Positions 1 to 5,855 of a DNA stretch of 5,855 nucleotides are shown in pieces. The notes under the pieces were generated by a model. It saw only the letters and a list, made by a program, of their open reading frames with translations. It searched no databases and had not been told where the DNA came from. The DNA lies in contig JAEZID010000231.1 in NCBI GenBank assembly GCA_023416195.1, forward strand, positions 1 to 5,855, read 5' to 3'. Numbering within the stretch: the first letter of the stretch is position 1; each line of letters begins with the position of its first letter. The position numbers and the translations under genes were made by a program. Origin of the DNA: Pseudomonadota bacterium (GTDB lineage Bacteria > Pseudomonadota > Alphaproteobacteria > Azospirillales > Azospirillaceae).

Positions 1-888
<888 letters not shown>

Positions 889-897
889 GACATACGA

Positions 898-904
898 CCT
901 TCCT
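898..904 (-). promoter_or_regulatory. Ribosome binding site of ilvB
   Basis: On the minus strand AGGAAGG lies 9 nt before ATG 888. It decides the start against an in-frame GTG 12 codons upstream (922-924), which has no comparable site. Confidence 0.85.
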
Positions 905-948
905 GATGGGGCCCCTCGATCCACGGGCGGCCCTGTTCCTTCGCGGTT

Positions 949-1001
949 CCGGTCCTGGCCTTGAGGCAAAACAAAGGCTTAGCCCCAAAGATCAGGACCG
1001 G
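949..1001 (-). promoter_or_regulatory. Structured leader of ilvB: 9-bp inverted repeat
   Basis: Read on the minus strand, CCGGTCCTG (1001-993) is followed 35 nt later by its exact complement CAGGACCGG (957-949). Inside, GCCTT (978-974) pairs with AAGGC (962-958), a 5-bp stem that stacks directly on the outer one. A competing pairing, GGGGC with GCCTC including one G-U, is also possible. No T-run follows, so this is not a simple intrinsic terminator. The repeat lies between the presumed transcription start near 1002 and the ribosome binding site, so it would form at the 5' end of the mRNA. No leader peptide rich in Val, Leu or Ile codons is visible. It may be a regulatory or mRNA-stabilising hairpin, or a protein-binding dyad. 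The function is inferred; only the repeat is seen. Confidence 0.5.
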
Positions 1002-1008
1002 GAGCGGC

Positions 1009-1038
1009 AACCTAGACAATTCACATGTCCGTGGTCAA
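1009..1038 (-). promoter_or_regulatory. Putative sigma70-type promoter of ilvB
   Basis: On the minus strand a -35 TTGACC (1038-1033) is followed by an 18-bp spacer and a -10 TAGGTT (1014-1009). The -35 matches the consensus at five of six bases and the -10 resembles alphaproteobacterial -10 elements. An AT-rich stretch (1041-1090, mostly A/T runs) lies just upstream, as for an UP element or regulator site. Transcription would start near 1002, leaving a 5' leader of about 110 nt before ilvB. This suggests ilvB can be expressed independently of the aminotransferase gene upstream. Confidence 0.5.
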
Positions 1039-1042
1039 CCCA

Positions 1043-1067
1043 TTTTGCGAATGTTCGAAAAGCTTTT
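1043..1067. promoter_or_regulatory. AT-rich dyads upstream of the ilvB -35
   Basis: Plus-strand TTTTGCGAATGTTCGAAAA (1043-1061) is an imperfect inverted repeat: CGAA/TTCG around a 2-nt centre, a one-base bulge, then TTTT/AAAA. It overlaps the perfect palindrome AAAAGCTTTT (1058-1067). The position, 5 bp upstream of the ilvB -35, suits an activator such as an Lrp-type regulator or an UP element. No factor can be named from sequence. A-T runs make chance palindromes common, so confidence is low. Confidence 0.25.
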
Positions 1068-1102
1068 TTGACGCAGTTTTTCCGAATATTTCGTGACCCG
1101 GG

Positions 1103-2317
1103 TTACGCCGCGACGGTCTGGAGAAGGCCGGTCAGGCGGCGGATGCCCTCGCGGATGCGCTCCGGGTTGGTCGCCGAGAAGCTGAGGCGCAGCGTGTTCT
1201 TGCCCGACCGGTCGGCGTGGAAGGCCGAGCCGGGGACGAAGGCCACGTTCGCCTCGCGGATGGCGCGCTCCAGCAGTTGGGTGCCGTCGGTGCCCTCCGG
1301 CAGCTCGATCCAGACGAACATGCCGCCCTGCGGCTTGGTCCAGGTGACGCCCTCCGGCGCGAACTCCTCCAGCGCCGACAGCATGGCGTCGCGGCGCTCC
1401 TTGTAGGCGACGCGCAGGCGGCGGATGTGGGCATCGAAGATCTCCGACACCACGTCGTGCAGGATGATCTGGTTGATGGTGCTGGTGTGCAGGTCGCCGG
1501 CCTGCTTCATCAGGACCAGCCGGTTGATCACCTCGGCCGGGCCGTTGATCCAGCCCACGCGGAAGGCCGGCACCATCGTCTTGGAGAAGGAGCCGCAATA
1601 GATCACGTTGGTGATCTTGCCGCCGTTGCGGGCGGCGTCCAGCGCCACGATGGGCGGCAGCGGCTCACCGTCATAGCGCAGCTCGGTGTAGGCGGCGTCC
1701 TCGACGATCGGCACGCCGTGCTTGGTGCAGAGGTCGAGCAGCGCCTCGCGCCGGGCCAGCGACACGGTGGTGCCGTTGGGGTTCTGGAAGTCTGGCACGA
1801 GGTAGAGGAACTTCGGCTTCTGCTCCAGCGCCGCCTCGACGGCGGCCGGTTCCGGCCCCTCCTCGTCCATCGGGACGGAGAGGTAGGACGGCTCGTAGGG
1901 CGAGAAGGCCTGAAGGGCGCCGAGGTAGGTCGGGCGCGTCACCAGAATCTTGTCGCCGGGGCCGATCAGCAGCTTGCCGATGAACTCCAGCCCCTGCTGC
2001 GACCCGCTGGTGACCACCACCTCGTCCAGGCCCGCCTTGATGCCGTGGCGGCCCATGTAGGCGCAGATCCACTCGCGCAGCGGCGTGTAGCCCTCGGAGA
2101 TGGTGTATTGCAGCGCGCCGCCGGCCCCCTTGTTGGACTGGAACAGCTTCTCATAGGCGCGGGCGATGGCCGAGGTCGGGAAGAAGTCCGGGTCGGGGAT
2201 GCCGCCGGCGAAGGAGATGATTTCCGGCCGGTCGACCAGCTTCAGCAGCTCCCGGATTTCCGAGGCGCTCATGCCGCCGACGCGGCCCGCAAACACGTGT
2301 GCCCAATCGACCGTCAC
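1103..2317 (-). CDS. PLP-dependent class I/II aminotransferase (ARO8/LysN type)
   Basis: Fold-type I aminotransferase, 404 residues, cytoplasmic. It transfers an amino group between an amino acid and a 2-oxo acid through pyridoxal phosphate. Seen are the N-terminal FAGGIPDPDFFP segment (36-47), SGSQQGLE (104-111) of the PLP-phosphate region, DFQNPNG with N179, EDAAY with D207 and Y210 contacting PLP, the Schiff-base lysine K246 in SFSKTMVPAFRVGW with phosphate-contacting R253, and the substrate-carboxylate arginine R377 in NTLRLSFS. All key residues are intact and length is normal. The overall pattern fits the group holding 2-aminoadipate aminotransferase LysN and archaeal aromatic aminotransferases, without the N-terminal helix-turn-helix of MocR regulators. 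Substrate cannot be read from sequence; 2-aminoadipate, aromatic or branched-chain amino acids are candidates. The start is GTG with AGGAGG 7 nt upstream. It begins 18 bp after the miaA stop, so it is probably co-transcribed. No intrinsic terminator is seen after its TAA stop. Confidence 0.93.
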   Translation of the reverse strand: MTVDWAHVFAGRVGGMSASEIRELLKLVDRPEIISFAGGIPDPDFFPTSAIARAYEKLFQSNKGAGGALQYTISEGYTPLREWICAYMGRHGIKAGLDEVVVTSGSQQGLEFIGKLLIGPGDKILVTRPTYLGALQAFSPYEPSYLSVPMDEEGPEPAAVEAALEQKPKFLYLVPDFQNPNGTTVSLARREALLDLCTKHGVPIVEDAAYTELRYDGEPLPPIVALDAARNGGKITNVIYCGSFSKTMVPAFRVGWINGPAEVINRLVLMKQAGDLHTSTINQIILHDVVSEIFDAHIRRLRVAYKERRDAMLSALEEFAPEGVTWTKPQGGMFVWIELPEGTDGTQLLERAIREANVAFVPGSAFHADRSGKNTLRLSFSATNPERIREGIRRLTGLLQTVAA

Positions 2318-2324
2318 TTTCCAT

Positions 2325-2330
2325 CCTCCT
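2325..2330 (-). promoter_or_regulatory. Ribosome binding site of the aminotransferase gene
   Basis: A full AGGAGG on the minus strand, 7 nt before GTG 2317. It supports GTG as the start and rules out the nearby ATG at 2323, which is out of frame. It sits inside the 18-bp gap after miaA. Confidence 0.85.
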
Positions 2331-2335
2331 ACGGC

Positions 2336-3316
2336 TCATCGACGCAACGTCGTTTCAAGATAGGTCAGTATTACGTCACTATTTTCGGATGCATAGAGCG
2401 AATTCACCGTATGGCAGCCATGCGCCGCCGATTCCGGCGGCCGGCCAGCCAGCTGGTGGCGGAACCACGTCACCTGACGCTTGGCGTAGCGCCGGGTCGA
2501 TTGCTGCGCCAGGGCCACGGCCTCGGCCTGCGACAACTCTCCATGCAGGTGGCGGCGCAGTTCCGGCACGCCCAGCGCCTTCATGGCCGGCAGGTCGGGA
2601 TCGAGGTTCCGTGCGTCCAACCGCCGCACCTCCTCCAAGGCCCCCTGCCCCATCATGACGGTGAAGCGGCGATCGCAGTTGGCGTAGAGCGCCTCGCGCG
2701 GCGGGTCGATGACGATGACGGAGAAGCGCAACCCCTCCGGAGCGCCGTCGGCGGTCCGGGTCTGCCAATGGGACAGCGGGTGGCCGGTGGCCTCCAGCAC
2801 CTCCCAGGCGCGGGTCAGGCGGGTGGTGTCGCCGGGGTTCAGCTTGGCCGAAGCCGGGTCGCGGCGGACCAGTTCCTCGCGGAAGGCCTCGCCGCCCAAT
2901 TCCCTAAGGCGGGCGTGGGCGGCTTTGCGGATATCGTCGGGGATGGCTGGAACGGCGCTGAGACCCTCCATCAGGGCGCGCAGATACAGGCCGGTGCCGC
3001 CGACCACGATGGGCAGGCGCCCCGCCGCGTGGGCGGCGTCGATCTCGGCCAGCGCCATGGTCCGCCAGCGCGCGGCCGAACCACGTTCGGTGGCCGGCAG
3101 GACGCCGTAGAGGCGGTGCGGCGCGCGGGCCAGATCCTCCGCCCCCGGACGGGCGGTCAGCACGTCCAGGTCGGCGTAGAGCTGCATGCTGTCGGCGTTG
3201 ATGACGGTGCCGCCCAGCGCCACGGCGATGTCGAGCGCCATGCCCGACTTGCCCGACGCGGTCGGCCCGCCGATCACCACCACATCCCTGTCCTGTGCCC
3301 TGTCCTGAGCCATCAT
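2336..3316 (-). CDS. miaA: tRNA dimethylallyltransferase MiaA
   Basis: Transfers the dimethylallyl group of DMAPP to N6 of adenosine 37, next to the anticodon of tRNAs reading UNN codons (i6A37, precursor of ms2i6A). Product of 326 residues from ATG 3316; E. coli MiaA is 316. Seen are the P-loop GPTASGKS (17-24), DSMQLY (42-47) with the general-base D42, VGGTGLYLRAL (105-115), the TTRLTRAWEVLEATG segment (164-178), RRFTVMM with R217 at the usual catalytic arginine, and C-terminal STRRYAKRQVTWFRHQ (273-288). The start is ATG 3316 or the adjacent ATG 3313; neither has a clear Shine-Dalgarno. A TTG at 3373 would extend the protein by 19 residues with no domain support. The last ~25 residues, after the conserved core, are encoded by unusually AT-rich DNA. 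Its stop is 18 bp before the aminotransferase start, and it follows a lipoprotein gene by 62 bp. Confidence 0.96.
   Translation of the reverse strand: MMAQDRAQDRDVVVIGGPTASGKSGMALDIAVALGGTVINADSMQLYADLDVLTARPGAEDLARAPHRLYGVLPATERGSAARWRTMALAEIDAAHAAGRLPIVVGGTGLYLRALMEGLSAVPAIPDDIRKAAHARLRELGGEAFREELVRRDPASAKLNPGDTTRLTRAWEVLEATGHPLSHWQTRTADGAPEGLRFSVIVIDPPREALYANCDRRFTVMMGQGALEEVRRLDARNLDPDLPAMKALGVPELRRHLHGELSQAEAVALAQQSTRRYAKRQVTWFRHQLAGRPPESAAHGCHTVNSLYASENSDVILTYLETTLRR
2340..2352 (-). repeat. Small hairpin at the end of miaA
   Basis: CGACG-TTG-CGTCG on the minus strand is a perfect 5-bp inverted repeat with a 3-nt loop, within the last miaA codons and 9 nt before the aminotransferase ribosome binding site. 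No T-run follows, so it is not an intrinsic terminator. It may modulate translation of the next gene or be chance. Confidence 0.25.
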
Positions 3317-3378
3317 GTTCGCCCGTTTCGCCTGCGGAACCAGCGTATGGCAGGGGAACAGGCGTTCGCGCAAGCTGG

Positions 3379-3858
3379 CTAACGCACGGCAATCGTCCCC
3401 GACATGCCGAAGGTGGTGTGCAGCGGTTCCTCGCAGGTCAGCGGGTAGGTGCCGGCCTGCACGGGCACGAACTCCACCACGTAGGTTTCCCCGGCGGGAA
3501 CGACGAGATTCACCAGCGCGGGCGTGTCGATGACGTTCTGGGGGGTTGTCACCCGGCGCGCGGCGACGGCCTTGAAGAAGCCTTCGGAGGTGAAGGTGTG
3601 CGCCTTCTTACCGACATTCTCCAGGGACAGGCGGTAAGGCGTTCCCCGGTCGAAGCTCAACCGGTCCGGCTGGAAGGCATACTCGTCCAGGCGCACGGTC
3701 ACCGGCCTGGCCTGCTCCCAGTTCACCGCCGACACGCGGGACGCGACATCGCCGACATAGCCGGGTGGCGGCTGCTGGGCCAGTTCCGTGTTGGCGCAAG
3801 CGGAGAGAAGAACAACGGCGGGAAGGGCGGAGGCCAGACAGATCATGGCGCGGATCAT
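3379..3858 (-). CDS. Cupredoxin-like lipoprotein (putative type 1 copper site)
   Basis: A 159-residue exported protein that I cannot tie to a named family member. The N-terminus MIRAMICLASALPAVVLLSAC is a lipoprotein signal: short basic start, hydrophobic core, lipobox L18-S19-A20-C21. C21 should be lipidated and hold the protein on the periplasmic side of a membrane. The rest resembles a small beta-sandwich. It carries the residues of a type 1 copper site: H87 (KKAHTF), then C142, H147 and M152 in TCEEPLHTTFGM, the cupredoxin spacing Cys-X4-His-X4-Met. Electron transfer or copper binding/handling is inferred. The start is ATG 3858 because AGGAGG lies 8 nt upstream; a longer frame open to 3933 would bury the signal peptide. 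It is first in the presumed lipoprotein-miaA-aminotransferase unit and divergent from serB. No copper-transport or oxidase gene is nearby to indicate a partner. Confidence 0.85.
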   Translation of the reverse strand: MIRAMICLASALPAVVLLSACANTELAQQPPPGYVGDVASRVSAVNWEQARPVTVRLDEYAFQPDRLSFDRGTPYRLSLENVGKKAHTFTSEGFFKAVAARRVTTPQNVIDTPALVNLVVPAGETYVVEFVPVQAGTYPLTCEEPLHTTFGMSGTIAVR

Positions 3859-3866
3859 GGCGCGAT

Positions 3867-3872
3867 CCTCCT
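3867..3872 (-). promoter_or_regulatory. Ribosome binding site of the cupredoxin-like lipoprotein gene
   Basis: Full AGGAGG on the minus strand, 8 nt before ATG 3858. It fixes the start at the residue that opens the lipoprotein signal peptide. Confidence 0.85.
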
Positions 3873-3936
3873 GAAGGTTTTGTAGGAAACGCGGGAGGCG
3901 GCGGGTCGGCTCTGCGATGGTTGGCGGCCGCAACGG

Positions 3937-3966
3937 TTGGCGCCCACGCCCCGGCTGTGGTAGGGA
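3937..3966 (+). promoter_or_regulatory. Weak candidate promoter of serB
   Basis: TTGGCG (3937-3942), an 18-bp spacer and TAGGGA (3961-3966) on the plus strand lie 35 bp before the serB ATG. The match is partial. The 143-bp divergent region (3859-4001) must hold promoters for both directions, and this is the best plus-strand pair I see. No convincing minus-strand pair was found. The 8-bp direct repeat GGTTGGCG (3919-3926, 3935-3942) overlaps its -35. Confidence 0.3.
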
Positions 3967-4001
3967 GCGGCCGCGCGCCCTCCACGCAGAAAGTCCTTTC
4001 C

Positions 4002-4898
4002 ATGAACGCTGTCGTCACGCTGATCGCCGCCACTTCCGCCGCCCTGGACGAGGACGCGGCCCACGCCGCGCGCTCCGCGCTGGCCTCGCTGGGGGCGGAC
4101 GCCGAAAAGCCGGATTGGCTGGCGCCCGGCCGCGCCTGCGACATCGCCTTCGGCGGGCTGGCGCCCGAGCAGGGCGAGGCCGCCGTGCGGCACGCGCTTG
4201 CCGGGTTGCCGGTGGACGTGATCGCGCAAGGGGCCGCGAACCGGAAGAAGCGTCTGCTGGTCGCCGACATGGAATCGACGATCATCGAGCAGGAGATGCT
4301 GGACGAGCTGGGCGACTATGTCGGTCTGAAGGACCACATTGCCGCCATCACCGCCCGCGCCATGAACGGCGAAATCGACTTCAAGGAAGCGGTGCGCGAG
4401 CGCGTCGCCCTGCTGAAGGGCCTGAACGAGAGCGTCATCGACGAGGTGTGGCAGCGCGCCACCCTGATGCCGGGCGCCAAGGCTCTGGTCGCCACCATGC
4501 GCACCAACGGCGCCACCTGCGTTCTGGTGTCCGGCGGCTTCCGCTGCTTCACGGAACGGGTGAAGGATTGGGTCGGTTTCGACGACGACCGGGGCAACGC
4601 GCTGGAGGTCGTGGACGGCGTGATGACCGGCAAGGTCGTGGAGCCGATCCTCGACAAGGACAGCAAGCTTCAGGCGCTGCTCGCCTACGCCGGGGAACGC
4701 CACATCCCGACCATCGAGACCATGGCGGTGGGCGACGGCGCGAACGACCTGCCGATGCTGCTGGCCGCCGGGTTGGGCGTCGCCTACCACGCCAAACCGG
4801 CCGTCGCCGCCGAGGCGCGGGCCCGGGTGGACCATGGCGACCTGACGGCGCTGCTGTACGCCCAGGGCTACCGGGCCGGGGAGATCGTCGAGGGGTGA
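4002..4898 (+). CDS. serB: Phosphoserine phosphatase SerB
   Basis: HAD-superfamily enzyme that hydrolyses O-phospho-L-serine to serine, the last step of the phosphorylated serine pathway; cytoplasmic, Mg-dependent. Product of 298 residues, with a poorly conserved N-terminal region (1-80) corresponding to the ACT-like part of longer SerB proteins, then the catalytic domain. HAD motif I is ADMESTIIEQEMLDELG (88-104) with nucleophile D89. Motif II is VLVSGGF with S177, motif III is K222 in LDKDSKL, and motif IV is VGDGANDLPML with D245 and D249. The C1 cap lies between motifs I and II. Oddity: the second motif I acid, normally Asp (DxDxT), is Glu (E91, codon GAA 4272-4274). ATG 4002 is chosen because the conserved protein starts there; the frame is open back to 3765 but overlaps the divergent lipoprotein gene. 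The Shine-Dalgarno is weak (AGAAAG, 3988-3993). It is monocistronic, ending 31 bp before a strong terminator. Confidence 0.95.
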   Translation: MNAVVTLIAATSAALDEDAAHAARSALASLGADAEKPDWLAPGRACDIAFGGLAPEQGEAAVRHALAGLPVDVIAQGAANRKKRLLVADMESTIIEQEMLDELGDYVGLKDHIAAITARAMNGEIDFKEAVRERVALLKGLNESVIDEVWQRATLMPGAKALVATMRTNGATCVLVSGGFRCFTERVKDWVGFDDDRGNALEVVDGVMTGKVVEPILDKDSKLQALLAYAGERHIPTIETMAVGDGANDLPMLLAAGLGVAYHAKPAVAAEARARVDHGDLTALLYAQGYRAGEIVEG

Positions 4899-4929
4899 GC
4901 GTATCCCTCTCCCGGAGCGGAGCGGAGAC

Positions 4930-4965
4930 AAAAAAAGCCCCGGCGGTGTCCCGCCGGGGCTTTTT
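4930..4965. terminator. Bidirectional intrinsic terminator between serB and the Do protease gene
   Basis: A perfect 10-bp GC stem, GCCCCGGCGG (4937-4946) and CCGCCGGGGC (4951-4960), with tetraloop TGTC. It is flanked by seven A (4930-4936) and five T (4961-4965), which extend the stem by five A-T pairs. Either strand gives a hairpin followed by a U-tract, so it can end both convergent genes (serB stop at 4898, protease stop at 4984). Confidence 0.93.
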
Positions 4966-4983
4966 CTTTAAGTGCTTGCCCGA

Positions 4984-5855
4984 TCAGCCCTGGCCGAGCG
5001 GGATAGCGACGAAGCGCAGGTCGCCGTGACGGTCCACCAGCAGCAGGATCGACTTCTTGCCCTGCTCCTTGGCCTTCTGAATCTTGGCGGCCACGTCCTC
5101 CGGCTTGCGGACCTCTTCCTGGCCGACCTCGATGATGACGTCGCCGGGGCGCATGCCCTTCTCGGAGGCCGTGGAGTTGCCCTGAACCTCGGTCACCACC
5201 ACGCCCTTCAGCTCGGGCTTGATCTCGAACTGCTGGCGCAACTCGGGCGTGATGTTGGTCAGCTTCAGGCCCAGCGCCTCGGTCGGCTTCTGCGCCGGGC
5301 TTTGCTGGGGCTGGCGGCGCTCCTCCGGCACGGCGGCGAGCAGGCCCGATTCCTCGGCGGCCTCAAGCTCGCCCACCTTGACCTGAAGGTTGACCGCCTT
5401 GCCCTTGCGCCACACCTCGACCGGGACCGCCTTGTCGATGGCGGTGTCGGCGACGACGCGCGGCAGGCGGCGCATCTCGTTGATTTCCTTGCCGTCGAAC
5501 TTGGTCACCACGTCGCCGGCCTGGATGCCGGCCTTGGCGGCCGGGCCGTTCGGGGTGACCGACGCGACCAGCGCGCCCTTGTGGGCCTGAAGGCCGAGGC
5601 TCTCCGCGATTTCCGGGGTCACGCCCTGGATGCGCACGCCGAGCCAGCCGCGGCGGGTCTTGCCGTAGTCCTTCAGCTGCGCGACCACCGACTTGGCGAG
5701 GTTCGACGGAATGGCGAAGCCAATGCCGACCGAGCCGCCCGACGGCGAGAAGATCGCGGTGTTGATGCCGATGACCTCGCCGTTCAGGTTGAACATCGGG
5801 CCGCCGGAGTTGCCGCGGTTGATCGAGGCGTCGGTCTGGAGGAAGTCGTCGTAGG
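4984..5855 (-). CDS. degP: Periplasmic Do/HtrA serine endoprotease, C-terminal part (cut by right edge)
   Basis: Envelope quality-control protease/chaperone of the DegP/DegQ/MucD group (S1C), degrading misfolded periplasmic proteins. The visible 290 codons (including stop TGA) start inside the protease domain. The catalytic serine is in ASINRGNSGGP (TCC at 5806-5808), followed by GEVIGINTAIFSPSGGSVGIGFAIP, the end of the trypsin-like domain. PDZ1 begins at RRGWLGVRI and runs about residues 68-160 of the visible part. A Gln/Pro/Glu-rich linker follows (about 161-192). PDZ2 runs about 193-286, with LKGVVVTEVQ and GMRPGDVI. His and Asp of the triad, and the signal peptide, lie beyond the edge. 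Two PDZ domains exclude DegS, which has one. The exact symbol (degP, degQ or mucD) cannot be settled from this part. Transcription ends at the bidirectional terminator 19 bp after the stop. Confidence 0.95.
   Translation of the reverse strand, partial: YDDFLQTDASINRGNSGGPMFNLNGEVIGINTAIFSPSGGSVGIGFAIPSNLAKSVVAQLKDYGKTRRGWLGVRIQGVTPEIAESLGLQAHKGALVASVTPNGPAAKAGIQAGDVVTKFDGKEINEMRRLPRVVADTAIDKAVPVEVWRKGKAVNLQVKVGELEAAEESGLLAAVPEERRQPQQSPAQKPTEALGLKLTNITPELRQQFEIKPELKGVVVTEVQGNSTASEKGMRPGDVIIEVGQEEVRKPEDVAAKIQKAKEQGKKSILLLVDRHGDLRFVAIPLGQG

Noticed and set aside
908..915. Palindrome GGGGCCCC just upstream of the ilvB ribosome binding site
   Set aside because: An 8-bp GC palindrome with no loop; expected by chance at this base composition and without conserved flanks.
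1069..1096. Plus-strand TTGACG that could be a -35 of an antisense promoter
   Set aside because: No -10-like hexamer at 16-18 bp (the base run there is TCGTGA or close); AATATT is too near.
1217..3382. Open frame of 721 codons on the plus strand, antisense to the aminotransferase and miaA
   Set aside because: It is a GC-rich shadow frame opposite two genes with intact catalytic motifs. Its translation is low-complexity (Gly, Arg, His, Gln-rich), with no recognisable domain and no ribosome binding site.
3855..4931. Open frame of 358 codons on the minus strand, antisense to serB
   Set aside because: Opposes a clearly conserved HAD phosphatase; composition is typical of a reverse-frame artefact and it spans the divergent intergenic region.

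Overview
This is a GC-rich (roughly two-thirds G+C by eye) chromosomal window from an alphaproteobacterium, most probably a Rhodospirillales member such as Azospirillum. The assignment rests on base composition, the protein sequences and a remembered Do-protease / serB / miaA / ilvB neighbourhood in that group. No database search was run. All genes look like core housekeeping genes. I see no insertion sequence, CRISPR array, tRNA, rRNA or prophage, and no clear undescribed system.

Layout, left to right. On the minus strand, 1-888 is the N-terminal half of acetolactate synthase large subunit (ilvB), cut by the window edge. Its 214-bp upstream region (889-1102) holds a good ribosome binding site, a 9-bp inverted repeat in the presumed leader and a sigma70-like promoter. 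Next on the minus strand are three genes that read as one transcription unit. Transcription runs cupredoxin-like lipoprotein (3858-3379), then miaA (3316-2336), then an ARO8/LysN-type PLP aminotransferase (2317-1103). The gaps are 62 and 18 bp. Divergent from this unit, serB (phosphoserine phosphatase) lies on the plus strand at 4002-4898. It ends at a strong bidirectional terminator (4930-4965), shared with a converging periplasmic Do/HtrA protease gene (minus, 4984 to beyond the right edge). No gene-free stretch reaches 300 bases.

Functionally, the window mixes amino-acid biosynthesis (branched-chain via IlvB, serine via SerB, an aminotransferase of unknown substrate), tRNA A37 modification (MiaA) and cell-envelope functions (cupredoxin lipoprotein, Do protease). 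Points worth a second look are the structured ilvB leader, the cupredoxin lipoprotein heading the miaA unit, the orphan aminotransferase between miaA and ilvB, and the Asp-to-Glu change in HAD motif I of SerB.
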